Assembly: GCA_026545225.1 (NCBI GenBank)
Contig: CM048845.1
Span: 108,078,533-108,142,532 of the forward strand
Direction of reading: 5' to 3'
Length of the DNA stretch: 64,000 nucleotides
Source of the DNA: Cornus controversa
Taxonomy: Eukaryota; Streptophyta; Magnoliopsida; Cornales; Cornaceae
Positions 53,652 through 64,000 of this stretch are shown here, piece after piece. The notes beneath the pieces were generated by a model. The model was not told the DNA's origin. It saw nothing but the letters and a program-made list of their open reading frames with translations, and ran no database searches. A program made the position numbers and the translations under genes. Each line of letters begins with the position of its first letter. Position 1 is the first letter of the stretch.

Positions 53652-54958
53652 TTATTCATTACCATATTTATCCCATAAATGGTTCATGAGATCTCTCCTG
53701 AGATCCAAATTGTTATCTCCATTGCGAATCCTGTTAAGACGAGTATGTATGTGTGCTGCCAAAAATGATCGGTCTCGATTGTAGTGTGGAAGGGAGACAT
53801 TTTCATCCGGCGATGGTGTCCAATCCAAAATGTTGGTATCATGCTCGTCTTCTATAATCATATTGTGTAATATGATGCACGTTCTCATTATCTTGCTCAG
53901 GTCTTCTTTTTTCCAATAATACACTGGTCCATGCGTTATAGCCCACCTTATTTGCAGCACACCAAATGCCCGTTCAACATCCTTCCTAACGGCTTCTTGT
54001 CTTTGAGAAAATAATTTCTTTTTTGCAGTAGTTGGGTGTGGGATGGTCTGTATTAAAGTTGCCCATTTAGGATATATACTATCAGATAAGTAATACCCCA
54101 ATGTACGTTGGTGCCCATTCACCACATAATTAACCGGAGGCATTGTATCATTGATGATATGGTTGAATATTGGAGAATGATCTAAAACATTCACATCATT
54201 GTGTGAACCAGCCATACCAAAGAAAGCATGCCAGATCCATAAATTTTTTGATGCAACCGCCTCTAGTATGAGGGTAGGCTTACGGCTTCTCCCCTTGTGC
54301 GTGCCATGCCACGCTGTAGGACAGTTCTTCCATTCCCAATGCATACAATCTATAGAGCCAAGCATACCTGGAAATCCTTTTTCCTCCCCTTCTTCAAGCA
54401 GGCGTGCAATGTCGTTTTCGTTTGGTGAGCGTAGGTACTGGTCCGCATACAATGCAATTACAGCATCACAAATCTCTTCAAACTTTGGATCGCAGTGCGC
54501 TCGCCAACCTTTGTGTACTCATCACAAAGATCTGCTAAAATTTCATAGGCGAGTATACGTATTGCAGCTGTCATCTTCTGTATAGGGGTGCACCCCATAC
54601 GACCGGTAGCATCGGGTTTCTGTTTGAAGAAGTTGTCATGAGCTGTAACATCATTCAAAATGCAAAGAAACAACTCTCGTAGCATTCGGAATCGTCTATG
54701 AAATAACTCAGGTGTATAAGCAGGATTTTCGGCAAAGTAATCTTTATAGAGTCGCTGGGCTGCCTCCTCCCGATCACGCTTAATATATCGTCTCTTATTC
54801 AGCTGAAATAATATTTTTATTCTCTCAGGCGTGAATATGCCCAGAATAGTTTTCAGCCGTTTCTGATGGAATTAATAAACCGTCTCTCGATCAGAATCTG
54901 ACGAATTTTCTGAAGAACTTGACTCGGACACTACTATAGATCGTGATGATGAAGCCAT
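53652..54958 (-). pseudogene. Harbinger DDE transposase, two lesions
   Basis: Starts at ATG 54958 (MASSSRSIVVSESSSENSSD). A TAA at 54872-54874 breaks the frame early. It continues with YFAENPAYTPELFHRRFRML and CTPIQKMTAAIRILAYEILA. A 1-bp loss in a T run near 54470 (KRFVML where KRFCDA is expected) splits it. The remaining 266-residue frame holds the catalytic region: Asp in GSIDCMHWEW (about residue 35), Asp in SHNDVNVL (86), and Glu in DVERAFGVLQIRW (160), matching the DDE domain of plant PIF/Harbinger transposases. It ends HLWDKYGNE. Two small lesions suggest the element lost activity fairly recently. Confidence 0.88.
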
Positions 54959-55314
54959 TTTTTTTTTCTGATAATGAAGATAAGTATTCAAATAAGAGAA
55001 AAAAGCAAACTTGAGGAATCAAATAAGATAAAATGGACTTGAGCAATTACAAAAGATAAAATGAGATGTTTATATAGCCATTGGAATATAGCCGTTGGGA
55101 GAGAATATAGCCGTTGGGAATATAGCCGTTGGAAGAGAATATAGCCGTTAGGAATATAGCCGTTGGGAGAGAATATTTTTACCAATCTCTATAAATATCA
55201 CTCTCATTTCACTCAATTCTCATCCTTCAACACTTATTTCACTCAATTCTCATCTTCAATATTCAATTCACATCCGAAACTCATCCTTCAACAATTCACA
55301 TCTTTCGATACTCT

Positions 55315-56376
55315 ATGGATCATCAACCTCCATTCAACAACCCTTACACTAACCATTCTGCAAACTCTGATTTACCACCCGAATTCAATTCTGGGTGGAA
55401 CCTTCAAGATTCAACTCAATCTGAGTACATGTCTCATTCCCAATACCCATATAATTTTTAATACCCATTTAATTCCCAATACCCACCTCATTCCCAATAT
55501 CCATATAATTCCTCATACGCACAATTCCAAATTCCATCTAGTCAACCTTCTCAATACCAGTCCTCTCAACCTTCTCAATCCGAGCCCCCTCAAAGCAAAA
55601 GAGTAGAAATTGGTCCAAAGAAGAAGATATAGCATTGTGCAAAGCATGGATCATGATTGGTGAAGATGCTGTGACGGGTACAGATCAAAGTAGGTCCAGC
55701 ATATGGGAAAAAATTCAGTCTCAATTTGTTAGCCAAATGGGAGGCATAACAGATAGAAAGGGTGGTGCTCTGATGAACCGTTTTTCAAGCTTGTTGGAAT
55801 GTGCTTCAGAATTCGGTAAAATGGCAGATCCATTGTAACACTAAACAAATGCCAACTCAGCAAAAAAATAAGAGAGGTATATTCGATTTGGATATTAATC
55901 AGCTTGCAGATAGCTCTGAATCGATTCCGACAACACCAGGTTCATCAACTCCTGGAGTATCAACACCAAGTTCAATAAACCTTGACGATGATGAGTTACC
56001 AGCAAATACTGAAGGTTCGCATGACAGACGCCCTGTTGGACGAAAAGCAATGAAGAAGAGGAAAAATAAAAATATATCTCTTGTATCATTGCAGAAGAAC
56101 TTGCTTACAGAATTGCATGATATAACTGAATAAGGCCGCATGTTTGGCGAAGCAGGAGTTGAAGGAGAGAGATTAAGGCTTGAACTTGCCATGGAGAAAC
56201 AACGAACTAAACAACTCGAGATACAATCGAGAGAAAGGATGGCTAAAGAAGAACGTGAAGACAAAATAATGCTTCAAGATCCAGCAAAGGCTCCAACAGA
56301 AGCAACAAGACGATGGCTCATTGCTAAACAAAATGAAATTGTCAAGAAATTAACTGAAGCTGATGGTCAAATATAA
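55315..56376 (+). pseudogene. Harbinger ORF1, Myb/SANT-like DNA-binding protein, broken
   Basis: Starts at ATG 55315 with a low-complexity N-terminus (repeats of SQYPPHSQYPYNSS type). It has an in-frame TAA near 55457 and a frameshift near 55603, then the SANT-like segment NWSKEEDIALCKAWIMIGED and GGALMNRFSSLLECASEFG. An internal deletion near 55820 joins this directly to a KWQIHC-like part that normally lies far downstream. The C-terminus is the NAM-associated type: ELPANTEG, RPVGRKAMKKRK, a TAA at 56131, then EGERLRLELAMEKQRTKQLE and a stop at 56374. The partner protein normally helps the transposase bind and enter the nucleus. It is clearly non-functional here. Confidence 0.8.
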
Positions 56377-56859
56377 TGTATTTTTATTTTTGCGAAAAAT
56401 ATGTATTTTTTTATGCAAGTTATTTATTTTATGCAATGTAATGTCTTTTTATTTTATTTACTTATTTGTGAGAAAATATGTAATATCGTTTTCTGTTATT
56501 TGTGAGAAAATATGTAATATCGTTTTATTTTATTTAGTTATTTGTGAGAAAATATGTAATGTCTTTATATTAATTTTCTTTTATTTTTTTGTTAACAAAA
56601 ATGTTAATGGAAAAAAAAATCAAAACATAAGTGGTTGAAAAATAGCCGTTGAAAAAAATACAAACAAACAATTAAATAAATATATTTTATATAATTTTCT
56701 AAAATACAAAAAATCATAAATATATTAAAATATAGTAGCCCAGCCAGCACTATACTGTGCAGCTGGACTGGCCACAAATTGTGGCTAGCCACATCAGCAC
56801 ATGGCTAGCCACATTTGTGGCATAGCCAGCCAGTGTAGCCATTGCTACACCGGTTGCTC

Positions 56860-57309
56860 TGACTTGGACATATATAAAGAATATCTTGGGGACTTTGGGT
56901 GTACACTCCACCTCTACAAGTGTTTGTGGGCCTGATATAATTTACTTTGCCAGGCCGCCTTTGAAGGAGCCGGATCCTCTGCTGTAATCGGCTAATGCAG
57001 TAATCCGAAAATTTACGCATCTCATATATCATCAACCAAAAGAAAACTAAATCATTAATAAAATAATATTATTTGTGTCCAAACATAAACAAATAGAATA
57101 AAGTATAATATTTTTACCTTCGGTATATATATATATATGCTTTTCATTTTTTTTCTTTTCACTTAAAAGCCCATAACTTTTACCACAAATAATATTTTTC
57201 GATGAAACTAATTTTTTTAAATATTAAATTCTGAGAGCTTCAATATGAGTATAATATAGACTATGTTTTAACTTAAGACAGAAAAATTATTACATTTATA
57301 ATTCATGTC
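56860..57309. other. End of block B and junction to the satellite
   Basis: 56860-56961 is the tail of R3. After GGCCGCCTT the sequence changes to GAAGGAGCCGGATCC and an AT-rich stretch with (TA)n near 57125. No gene. Satellite-type motifs begin at about 57310. Confidence 0.55.
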
Positions 57310-57717
57310 AAATTATGATATTCACACTATTAAAGTACTTTCCACACACTTAAAACAAATATAATTTTTTTTTCTTTTCAATTTTTTTTGGAACACTTAG
57401 GCACATTTGAAAGATGTATTTTTCAAAAAAATCATAAAAATTTATATTCACATTTTTTTGGCTAATTATTTTCTCACTTTCCACACTTTTAAAGTACTTT
57501 CCACAAATTTGAATTTCCATTCCACACATTTAAAGAAATTTTTCACACCCCTAAAACAAATACTTGCATATGTTTTTTCTTTCTAATTTTTTTAGAAACT
57601 CTTAGTCATATAAGAAAAATGTTTTTGCACAAAAAATTCAATAAAATTTATATTCACATTTTTTAATCTCATTTTTTTTAACTTTCCACACTTTTAAAAA
57701 ACTTTCCACACATTTAA

Positions 57718-57775
<58 letters not shown>

Positions 57776-58122
57776 CCTTTCCAATTTTTTTTGGAACTCT
57801 TAAGCACATTTGAAAGATGTATTTTGCACAAAAAATCATAAAAATTTATATTTACATTTTTTAGGCTAATTTTTTTCTCACTTTCCACACTTTTAAAATA
57901 CTTTCCACAAATTTAAAGTTCCTTTCCACACAATTAAAGAATTTTTCCACACACCTAAAACAAATACTTTCTTATGTTTTTTCTTTCCAATTTTTTTTAG
58001 GAACTCTTAGTCATATATGAAAGATGTTTTTGCACAAAAAATTCATAAAAATTCATATTCACATTTTTTAATCTCATTTTTTTTAACTTTCCACACTTTT
58101 AAAGTACTTTCCACACACTTAA

Positions 58123-58166
<44 letters not shown>

Positions 58167-59565
58167 TCCTTTCCAAATTTTTTTGGAACTCTTAGGCACA
58201 TTTGAAAGATGTATTTTGCACAAAAAATCATAAAAATTTATATTCAAATTTTTTAGGCTAATTTTTTTCTCACTTTCCACACTTTTAAAATACGTTCCAC
58301 ACATTTAAAGTACTTTTTCACACATTTAAAGTACTTTTCCACACACCTAAAACAAATATTTTCTTATGTTTTTTTTTCCAATTTTTTTAGGAACTCTTAG
58401 TCATATATGAAAGATGTTTTTGCACAAAAAATTCTTTAAAATTTATATTCACATTTTTTTTTAACTTTCCACACTTTTAAAGTACTTTCCACACACTTAA
58501 AACAAATATATATATATTTTTTTCCTTTCCAATTTTTTTGGAACACTTAGGCACATTTGAAAGATGTATTTTGCACAAAAAATCATAAAAATTTATATTC
58601 ACATTTTTTAGGCTAATTTTTTCTCACTTTCCGCACATTTAAAGTACTTTTCCACACACCTAAAACAAATGCTTTCTTATGTTTTTTCTTTCCAGTTTTT
58701 TAGGAACTCTTAGGCATATAAGAAAGATGTTTTTGCACAAAAAATTCATAAAAATTCATATTCACATTTTTTAATCTCATTTTTTTTAACTTTCCACACT
58801 TTTAAAGTACTTTCCACACACTTAAAACAAATATATATATTTTTTTTTCCTTTCCATTTTTTTTTGAAACTCTTAGGCACATTTGAAAGATGTATTTTTC
58901 ACAAAAAATCATAAAAATTTATATTCACATTTTTTTGGCTAATTTTCTTTTTCACTTTCCACACTTTTAAAGTACTTTCCACAAATTTAAAGATCTTTTC
59001 CACGCATTAAAAGAATTTTTCCACACACCTAAAACAAATACTTTCTTATGTTTTTTCTTTCCAATTTTTTTAGTAACTCTTAGTCATATATGAAAGATAT
59101 TTTTGCACAAAAAATTCATAAAAGTTTATATTCACATTTTTTAATCTCATTTTTTTTTAACTTTCCACACTTTTAAAGAACTTTCCACACACTCAAAACA
59201 AATATATATATTTTTTTTTCCTTTCCAATTTTTTTTGGAACTCTTAGGCACATTTGAAAGATGTATTTTGCACAAAAAATCATAAAAATTTATATTCACA
59301 TTTTTTAGGCTAATTTTTTTCTAACTTTCCACACTTTTAAAATACTTTCCACACATTTAAAGTACTTTTTCACACATTTAAAGTACTTTTCCACACACCT
59401 AAAACAAATACTTTCTTATGTTTTTTCTTTCCAATTTTTTTAGGAACTCTTAGGCATATATGAAAGATATTTTTGCACAAAAAATTCATAAAAGTTTATA
59501 TTCACATTTTTTAATCTCATTTTTTTTAACTTTCCACACTTTTGAAGAACTTTCCACACACTTAA

Positions 59566-59618
<53 letters not shown>

Positions 59619-59965
59619 CCTTTCCAATTTTTTTTGGAACTCTTAGGCACATTTGAAAGATGTATTTTGCACAAAAAATCATAAAAATTTGTATTCACAT
59701 TTTTTTGGCTAATTTTTTTCTCACTTTCCACGCTTTTAAAATAATTTTCACAAATTTAAAGTTCCTTTCCGCACATTTAAAGAATTTTTCCACACACCTA
59801 AAACAAATACTTTCTTATGTTTTTTCTTTCCAATTTTTTTAGGAACTCTTAGTCATATATGAAAGATGTTTTTTCACAAAAAACTCATTAAAATTTATAT
59901 TCACATTTTTTAATCTCATTTTTTTTTAACTTTCCACACTTTTAAAGTACTTTCCATACACTTAA

Positions 59966-60019
<54 letters not shown>

Positions 60020-60670
60020 TTCCCTTCCAATTTTTTTTGGAACTCTTAGGCACATTTGAAAGATGTATTTTACACAAAAAATCATAAAAATTTATATTCA
60101 GATTTTTTAAGCTAATTTTTTTCTCACTTTCCACACTTTTAAAATACTTTCCATACATTTAAAGTACATTTCCACACACCTAAAATAAATACTTTCTTAT
60201 GTTTTTTCATTCCAATTTTTTTAGGAACTCTTAGTCATATATGAAAGATGTTTTTGCACAAAAATTTCATTAAAATTTATATTCACATTTTTTAATCTAA
60301 TTTTTTTTAACTTTCCACACTTTTAAAGTACTTTCCATACACTTAAAATAAATATATATATATTTTTTTCCTTTCCAATTTTTTTTGGAACTCTTAGGCA
60401 CATTTGAAAGATGTATTTTGCACAAAAAATCATAAAAATTTGTATTCACATTTTTTTGGCTAATTTTTTTCTCACTTTCCACGCTTTTAAAATAATTTTC
60501 ACACATTTAAAGTACTTTTCCACACATTTAAAACAAATATTTTTTTTTTGTTTCTTCTTTTCTTTTTTTTTATAAAATATTAACCTTATTTAAAAGAATT
60601 ATTTTCCCAAAAAAATCATAAAAATTTATATTTACATTTTGTAATCTTATTTTTTTTCACTTTCGATTTT
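57310..60670 (+). repeat. AT-rich satellite, forward arm, alternating A/B dimers
   Basis: Monomers of about 150-220 bp share CTTTCCACACTTTTAAAGTA, AAACAAATA, GGAACTCTTAG, a CACAAAAAATCATAAAAATT core in split form, and TTTATATTCACATTTTTT. Two types alternate. B has CTTAGGCACATTTGAAAG (57400s, 57791, 58183, 58540, 58862, 59229, 59633, 60038, 60388). A has CTTAGTCATATATGAAAG (58004, 58390, 59081, 59840, 60226). The dimer period is about 320-405 bp. (TA)n runs of variable length sit only at the A-to-B junction. Frames with poly-IY are artefacts. Confidence 0.85.
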
Positions 60671-60800
60671 TTTTTTAAGAGGAAGACATAAATGTTCTCA
60701 AAGAATAAGTATAATATTAATAAATGTGCATATATAAATTTGATTTTTATTTAAATAAAATGACATTAAAATGTATCTCATTACCAGTTTTCTCTACAGC
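60671..60800. other. Centre of the inverted satellite
   Basis: About 130 bp without satellite motifs (AGGAAGACATAAATGTTCTC to CATTACCAGTTTTCTC). On its left monomers run forward and on its right they run in reverse complement. Confidence 0.65.
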
Positions 60801-63128
60801 CAAACATCCTTCAGATGTGGCTACAATTCGCTAAAAAAATTGGAAACAAAAAATATAAAAAAGTACTTGTTTTAAGGGTTTGGAAAAACACTTTAAATGT
60901 GTGGAAAAACATCCTTCAAATATGCCTAAAAGTTTCTAAAAAAAATTGGAAAGATAAAACATAAAAAAATACATGTTTTAAATGTGTGGAGAGTATTTTA
61001 ATTGTGAGGAAAATGTTTTAAGTGTGTGAAAAAGTGCTTTAAATGTGTGGAAAATTAGAAAAAATGAAAATAAAAAATGTGAATATAATTTTTTATGAAT
61101 TATTTGTGCAAAACATCCTTCAAATATGCCTAAAAGTTTTTTTAAAAATTGGAAAGATAATACATAAAAAAAATACTTGTTTTAGGTGTGGAAAAGTTCT
61201 TTAAATGTGTGAAAATTACTTTAAAAGTGTGGAAAGTGAGAAAAAATATGCCTAAAAAATGTGAATCTAATTTTTTATGATTTTTTTGTACAAAGACATC
61301 CTTCAAATATGCGTAAGAGTTCCTAAAAAAATTGGAAAGAAAAACCCAAAAAAAATATTTGTTTTAAGTGTGTAGAAAAGTACTTTAAATTGGTTGAAAA
61401 AACTTTAAAAGTTTGGAAACTAAGAAAAAAACGATCCGAAAAAATGTGAAAATAAATTTTTATAATTTTTTTGTGCAAATACATCCTTCAAATATGCCTA
61501 AGAGTTCCTAAAAAAATTAAAAAAAGTATTTGTTTTAAGTGTGTGGAAAGTAGTTTAAAAGTGTGGAATGTGAAAAAAATTAGATTAAAAAATGTAAATA
61601 TAAATTTTTATAATTTTTTGTGCAAAAACATCCTTCATATGTGCCGAAGAGTTCCTAAAAAAATTGGAAAGAAAAAGATAAAAAAAGCCTTTGTTTTAGG
61701 TGTGTGGATAAGTACTTTAAATGTGTGAAAAAATGTTTTAGATGTGTGAAAATTACTTTAAAAGTGTGGAAAGTGAGAAAAAATTAGCTTAAAAAATCTG
61801 AATATAACTTTTTATGATTATTTTGTGCAAATACATCCTTCAAATGTGCTTAAGAGTTCCTAAAAAAATTGTAAAGAAAAAAAACAAAAAAAATATTTGT
61901 GTTTAAGTGTGTGGAAAGTAGTTTAAAAGTGTGGAATGTGAAAAAAAATTATTCCTAAAAATTTGAATATAATTTTTTATGAATTTTTGGTGCAAAATCA
62001 TCTTTCATATATTCCTAAGAGTTCCTAAAATATTTTGAAAGAAAAAATAAAAAAAGCACTTGTTTTCGTTGTGTGGATAAATACTTTAAATGTGTGAAAA
62101 AATTACATTAAATTTATGGAAAGTACTTTAAAAGTGTGGAAAGTGAGAAAAAAATTAGCCTAAAAAATGTGAATATAAATTTTTATAATTATTTTGTGCA
62201 AATACGTCTTTCAAATGTGCCTAAGAGTTCCAAAAAAAATTAGAAATAAAAAAATAAAAAAGTGTTTGATTTAGGTGTGTGGAAAAGTACTTTTAATGTA
62301 TGGAAAGTGAGAAAAAAATTAACCTAAAAAATGTGAAAATAAATTTTTATAAATTTTTTTTGCAAATACATCCTTCAAATGTGCCTAAGAGTTCTAACAA
62401 AATTGGAAAGAAAAAATCAAAAAAATTATTTGTTTTAAGTGTGTGGAAAGTACTTTAAAAGTGTGGAAAGTTAAAAAAAAATGAGATTAAAAAATGTGAA
62501 TATAAATTTTTATGAATTTTTTGTGCAAAAACATCTTTCTTATATGCCTAAGAGTTCCTAAAAAAATTAGAAAGAAAAAACATAAGAAAGTATTTGTTTT
62601 AGGTGTGTGAAAAAGTACTTTAAATGTGTGGAAAGTATTTTAAAAGTGTGAAAAGTGAGAAAAAAATTAGCCTAAAAAATGTGAATATAAATTTTTATGA
62701 TTTTTTGTGCAAAATGCATCTTTCAAATGTGCCTAAGAGTTCCAAAAAAATTTGGAAAAAAATAAATAAAAAAATATTTGTTTTAAGTGTGTGGAAAGTA
62801 CTTTAAAATTGTGGAAAGTGAAAAAAAATGAGATTAAAAAATCTGAATATAAATTTTAATGAATTTTTTGTGCAAAAACATCTTTCATATATGACTAAGA
62901 GTTCCTAAAAAAATTGGAAAGAAAAAACATAAGAAAGTATTTGTTTTAGGTGTGTGAAAAAATTCATTAAATGTGTTGAAATGAACTTTAAATTTGTGGA
63001 AAGTACTTTAAAAGTGTGGAAAATGAGAAAAAAATTGGCCAAAAAAATGTGAATATAAATTTTTATGATTTTTTGTGCAAAATACATCTTTCAAATGTGC
63101 CTAAGAGTTCCAAAAAAAATTAGAAAGG

Positions 63129-63177
<49 letters not shown>

Positions 63178-64000
63178 TTAAGTGTGTGGAAAGTACTTTA
63201 AAAGTGTGGAAAGTTAAAAAAAATGAGATTAAAAAATGTGAATATAAAAAACATCTTTCATATATGACTAAGAGTTCCTAAAAAAATTGGAAAGAAAAAA
63301 CATATGAAAGTATTTGTTTTAGGTGTGTGGAAAAATTCTTTAAATGTGTGGAAAGGAACTTTAAATTTGTGGAAAGTACTTTAAAGGTGTGGAAATTGAG
63401 GAAAAAATTAAACTAAAAAATGTGAATATAAATTTTTTGTATTTTTTTTGTGTAAATACATCTTTCAAATATACCTAAGAGTTTATAAAAAAATTGAAAA
63501 GAAAAAAATTAAAAAAATTATTTGTTTTAAGTGTGTGAAAAGTACTTTAAAAGTGTAGAAAGTGAAAAAAAAATGAGATTAAAAAATATGAATATAAATT
63601 TTTATGATTTTTTTGTAAAAAAACCTCCTTCATATATGTCTAAGTGTTATTAAAAAGATTGGAAAGAAAAAACATAAAAAAATATTGTTTTAGATGTGTG
63701 GAAAAGTACTTTAAATGTGTGGAATGTAGTTTAAAAGTGTGGAAGGTGAGAAAAAGTGAGCCTAAAAAATGTGAAAATATTTTTTTTTGATTTTTATGTG
63801 CAAAAACATTATTCAAATATGCCTAAGAGTTCCATAAAAATTGGAAAGCAAAAAATCAAAACAGGTAATTGTGTTACGTGTGTGGAAAGTACTTTAAAAC
63901 TGTGGAAAGTGAAAAAAAATGTGATTAAAAAATGTGAAAATAAATTTTTATGATTTTTTTGTGCAACAACATCTTTAATATGCTAAGAGTTCCTAAAAAA
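60801..64000 (-). repeat. AT-rich satellite, reverse arm
   Basis: The same monomers in reverse complement: TAAGAGTTCC, TTTGTTTTAAGTGTGTGGAA and TACTTTAAAAGTGTGGAAAG recur. Unit starts near 60927, 61127, 61314, 61497, 61644, 61850, 62016, 62222, 62386, 62549, 62733, 62897, 63107, 63270, 63477, 63640, 63821 and 63983. A and B types alternate most clearly from 62222 on. Only one long (TA)n (63136-63172) is present, against many in the forward arm. It runs off the window. Confidence 0.85.

Larger units (their letters stand above)
52855..56859. mobile_element. PIF/Harbinger element with both ORFs, 4005 bp
   Basis: Ends are GGGCAAGCGGTGT and the complement of GAGCAACCGGTGT. The 3-bp duplication TGA lies at 52852-52854 and 56860-56862 within TGACC pentamers; sister units read CTGACCTGACTTGGACATA without a break. 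Subterminal zones of about 150 bp at both ends are rich in TGGCTAGC, CCAGCC and GGCTGGC, likely transposase-binding sites. It carries a DDE transposase on the minus strand and a Myb/SANT ORF1 on the plus strand, diverging from about 54960-55315. Both ORFs are broken. Confidence 0.92.

Noticed and set aside
57694..63953. Many frames with YIYIYIYI or FKCVESTLKVWK-like peptides
   Set aside because: They are translations of (TA)n and of the satellite monomer.
57310..64000. Centromeric satellite
   Set aside because: Monomer length is in a plausible range, but nothing here shows centromere function or abundance.

Overview
The window looks like nuclear DNA of a eudicot plant. It is strongly AT-rich, has GT-AG and some GC-AG introns, carries two plant receptor-like proteins (EIX/Cf-type LRR-RLPs), and is filled with typical plant transposons (hAT, Mutator-like, PIF/Harbinger, LTR). 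The species cannot be named from the sequence. All identities below come from reading translations by eye; no database search was run.

Layout. 1-390 is a GC-rich minisatellite and 521-1264 a hAT-type element. Most of the rest is one large duplicated block: copy A about 1664-25805 and copy B about 28138-56961, in the same orientation. Each copy holds, in order: a long non-coding stretch with an array of small hairpins; a 3' fragment of a spermidine synthase pseudogene; a minus-strand LRR-RLP gene (7752-10958 in A, 38217-41423 in B); and an array of three related multi-kb units (R1, R2, R3) that are mosaics of old transposons and microsatellites. The order R1-R2-R3 is the same in both copies, so the array existed before the block duplicated.

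Differences between the copies date later events. Copy A alone has a 212-bp MITE (11558), a 1.38-kb Harbinger-like element (13163) and a 1.1-kb hAT element (18906). Copy B alone has a 4.0-kb PIF/Harbinger element with both ORFs (52855-56859). It also has an extra 3.8-kb stretch carrying an NFD2-like RNase III pseudogene whose exon is split by a clean 2.68-kb solo LTR (32695-35378). A small plant gene of unknown function is cut off at a copy-B breakpoint (37271).

From about 57310 to the end lies an AT-rich satellite with monomers of about 150-220 bp arranged as alternating dimers. Its orientation flips near 60.7 kb, giving a multi-kb head-to-head inverted array.

Only the two LRR-RLP genes look intact. 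They probably encode plasma-membrane immune-type receptors that need a partner kinase. They are nearly identical except for a sharply divergent patch in LRR13-16, and copy B has lost its distal promoter to repeat sequence. The region reads as a repeat-dense, recently rearranged resistance-gene neighbourhood.
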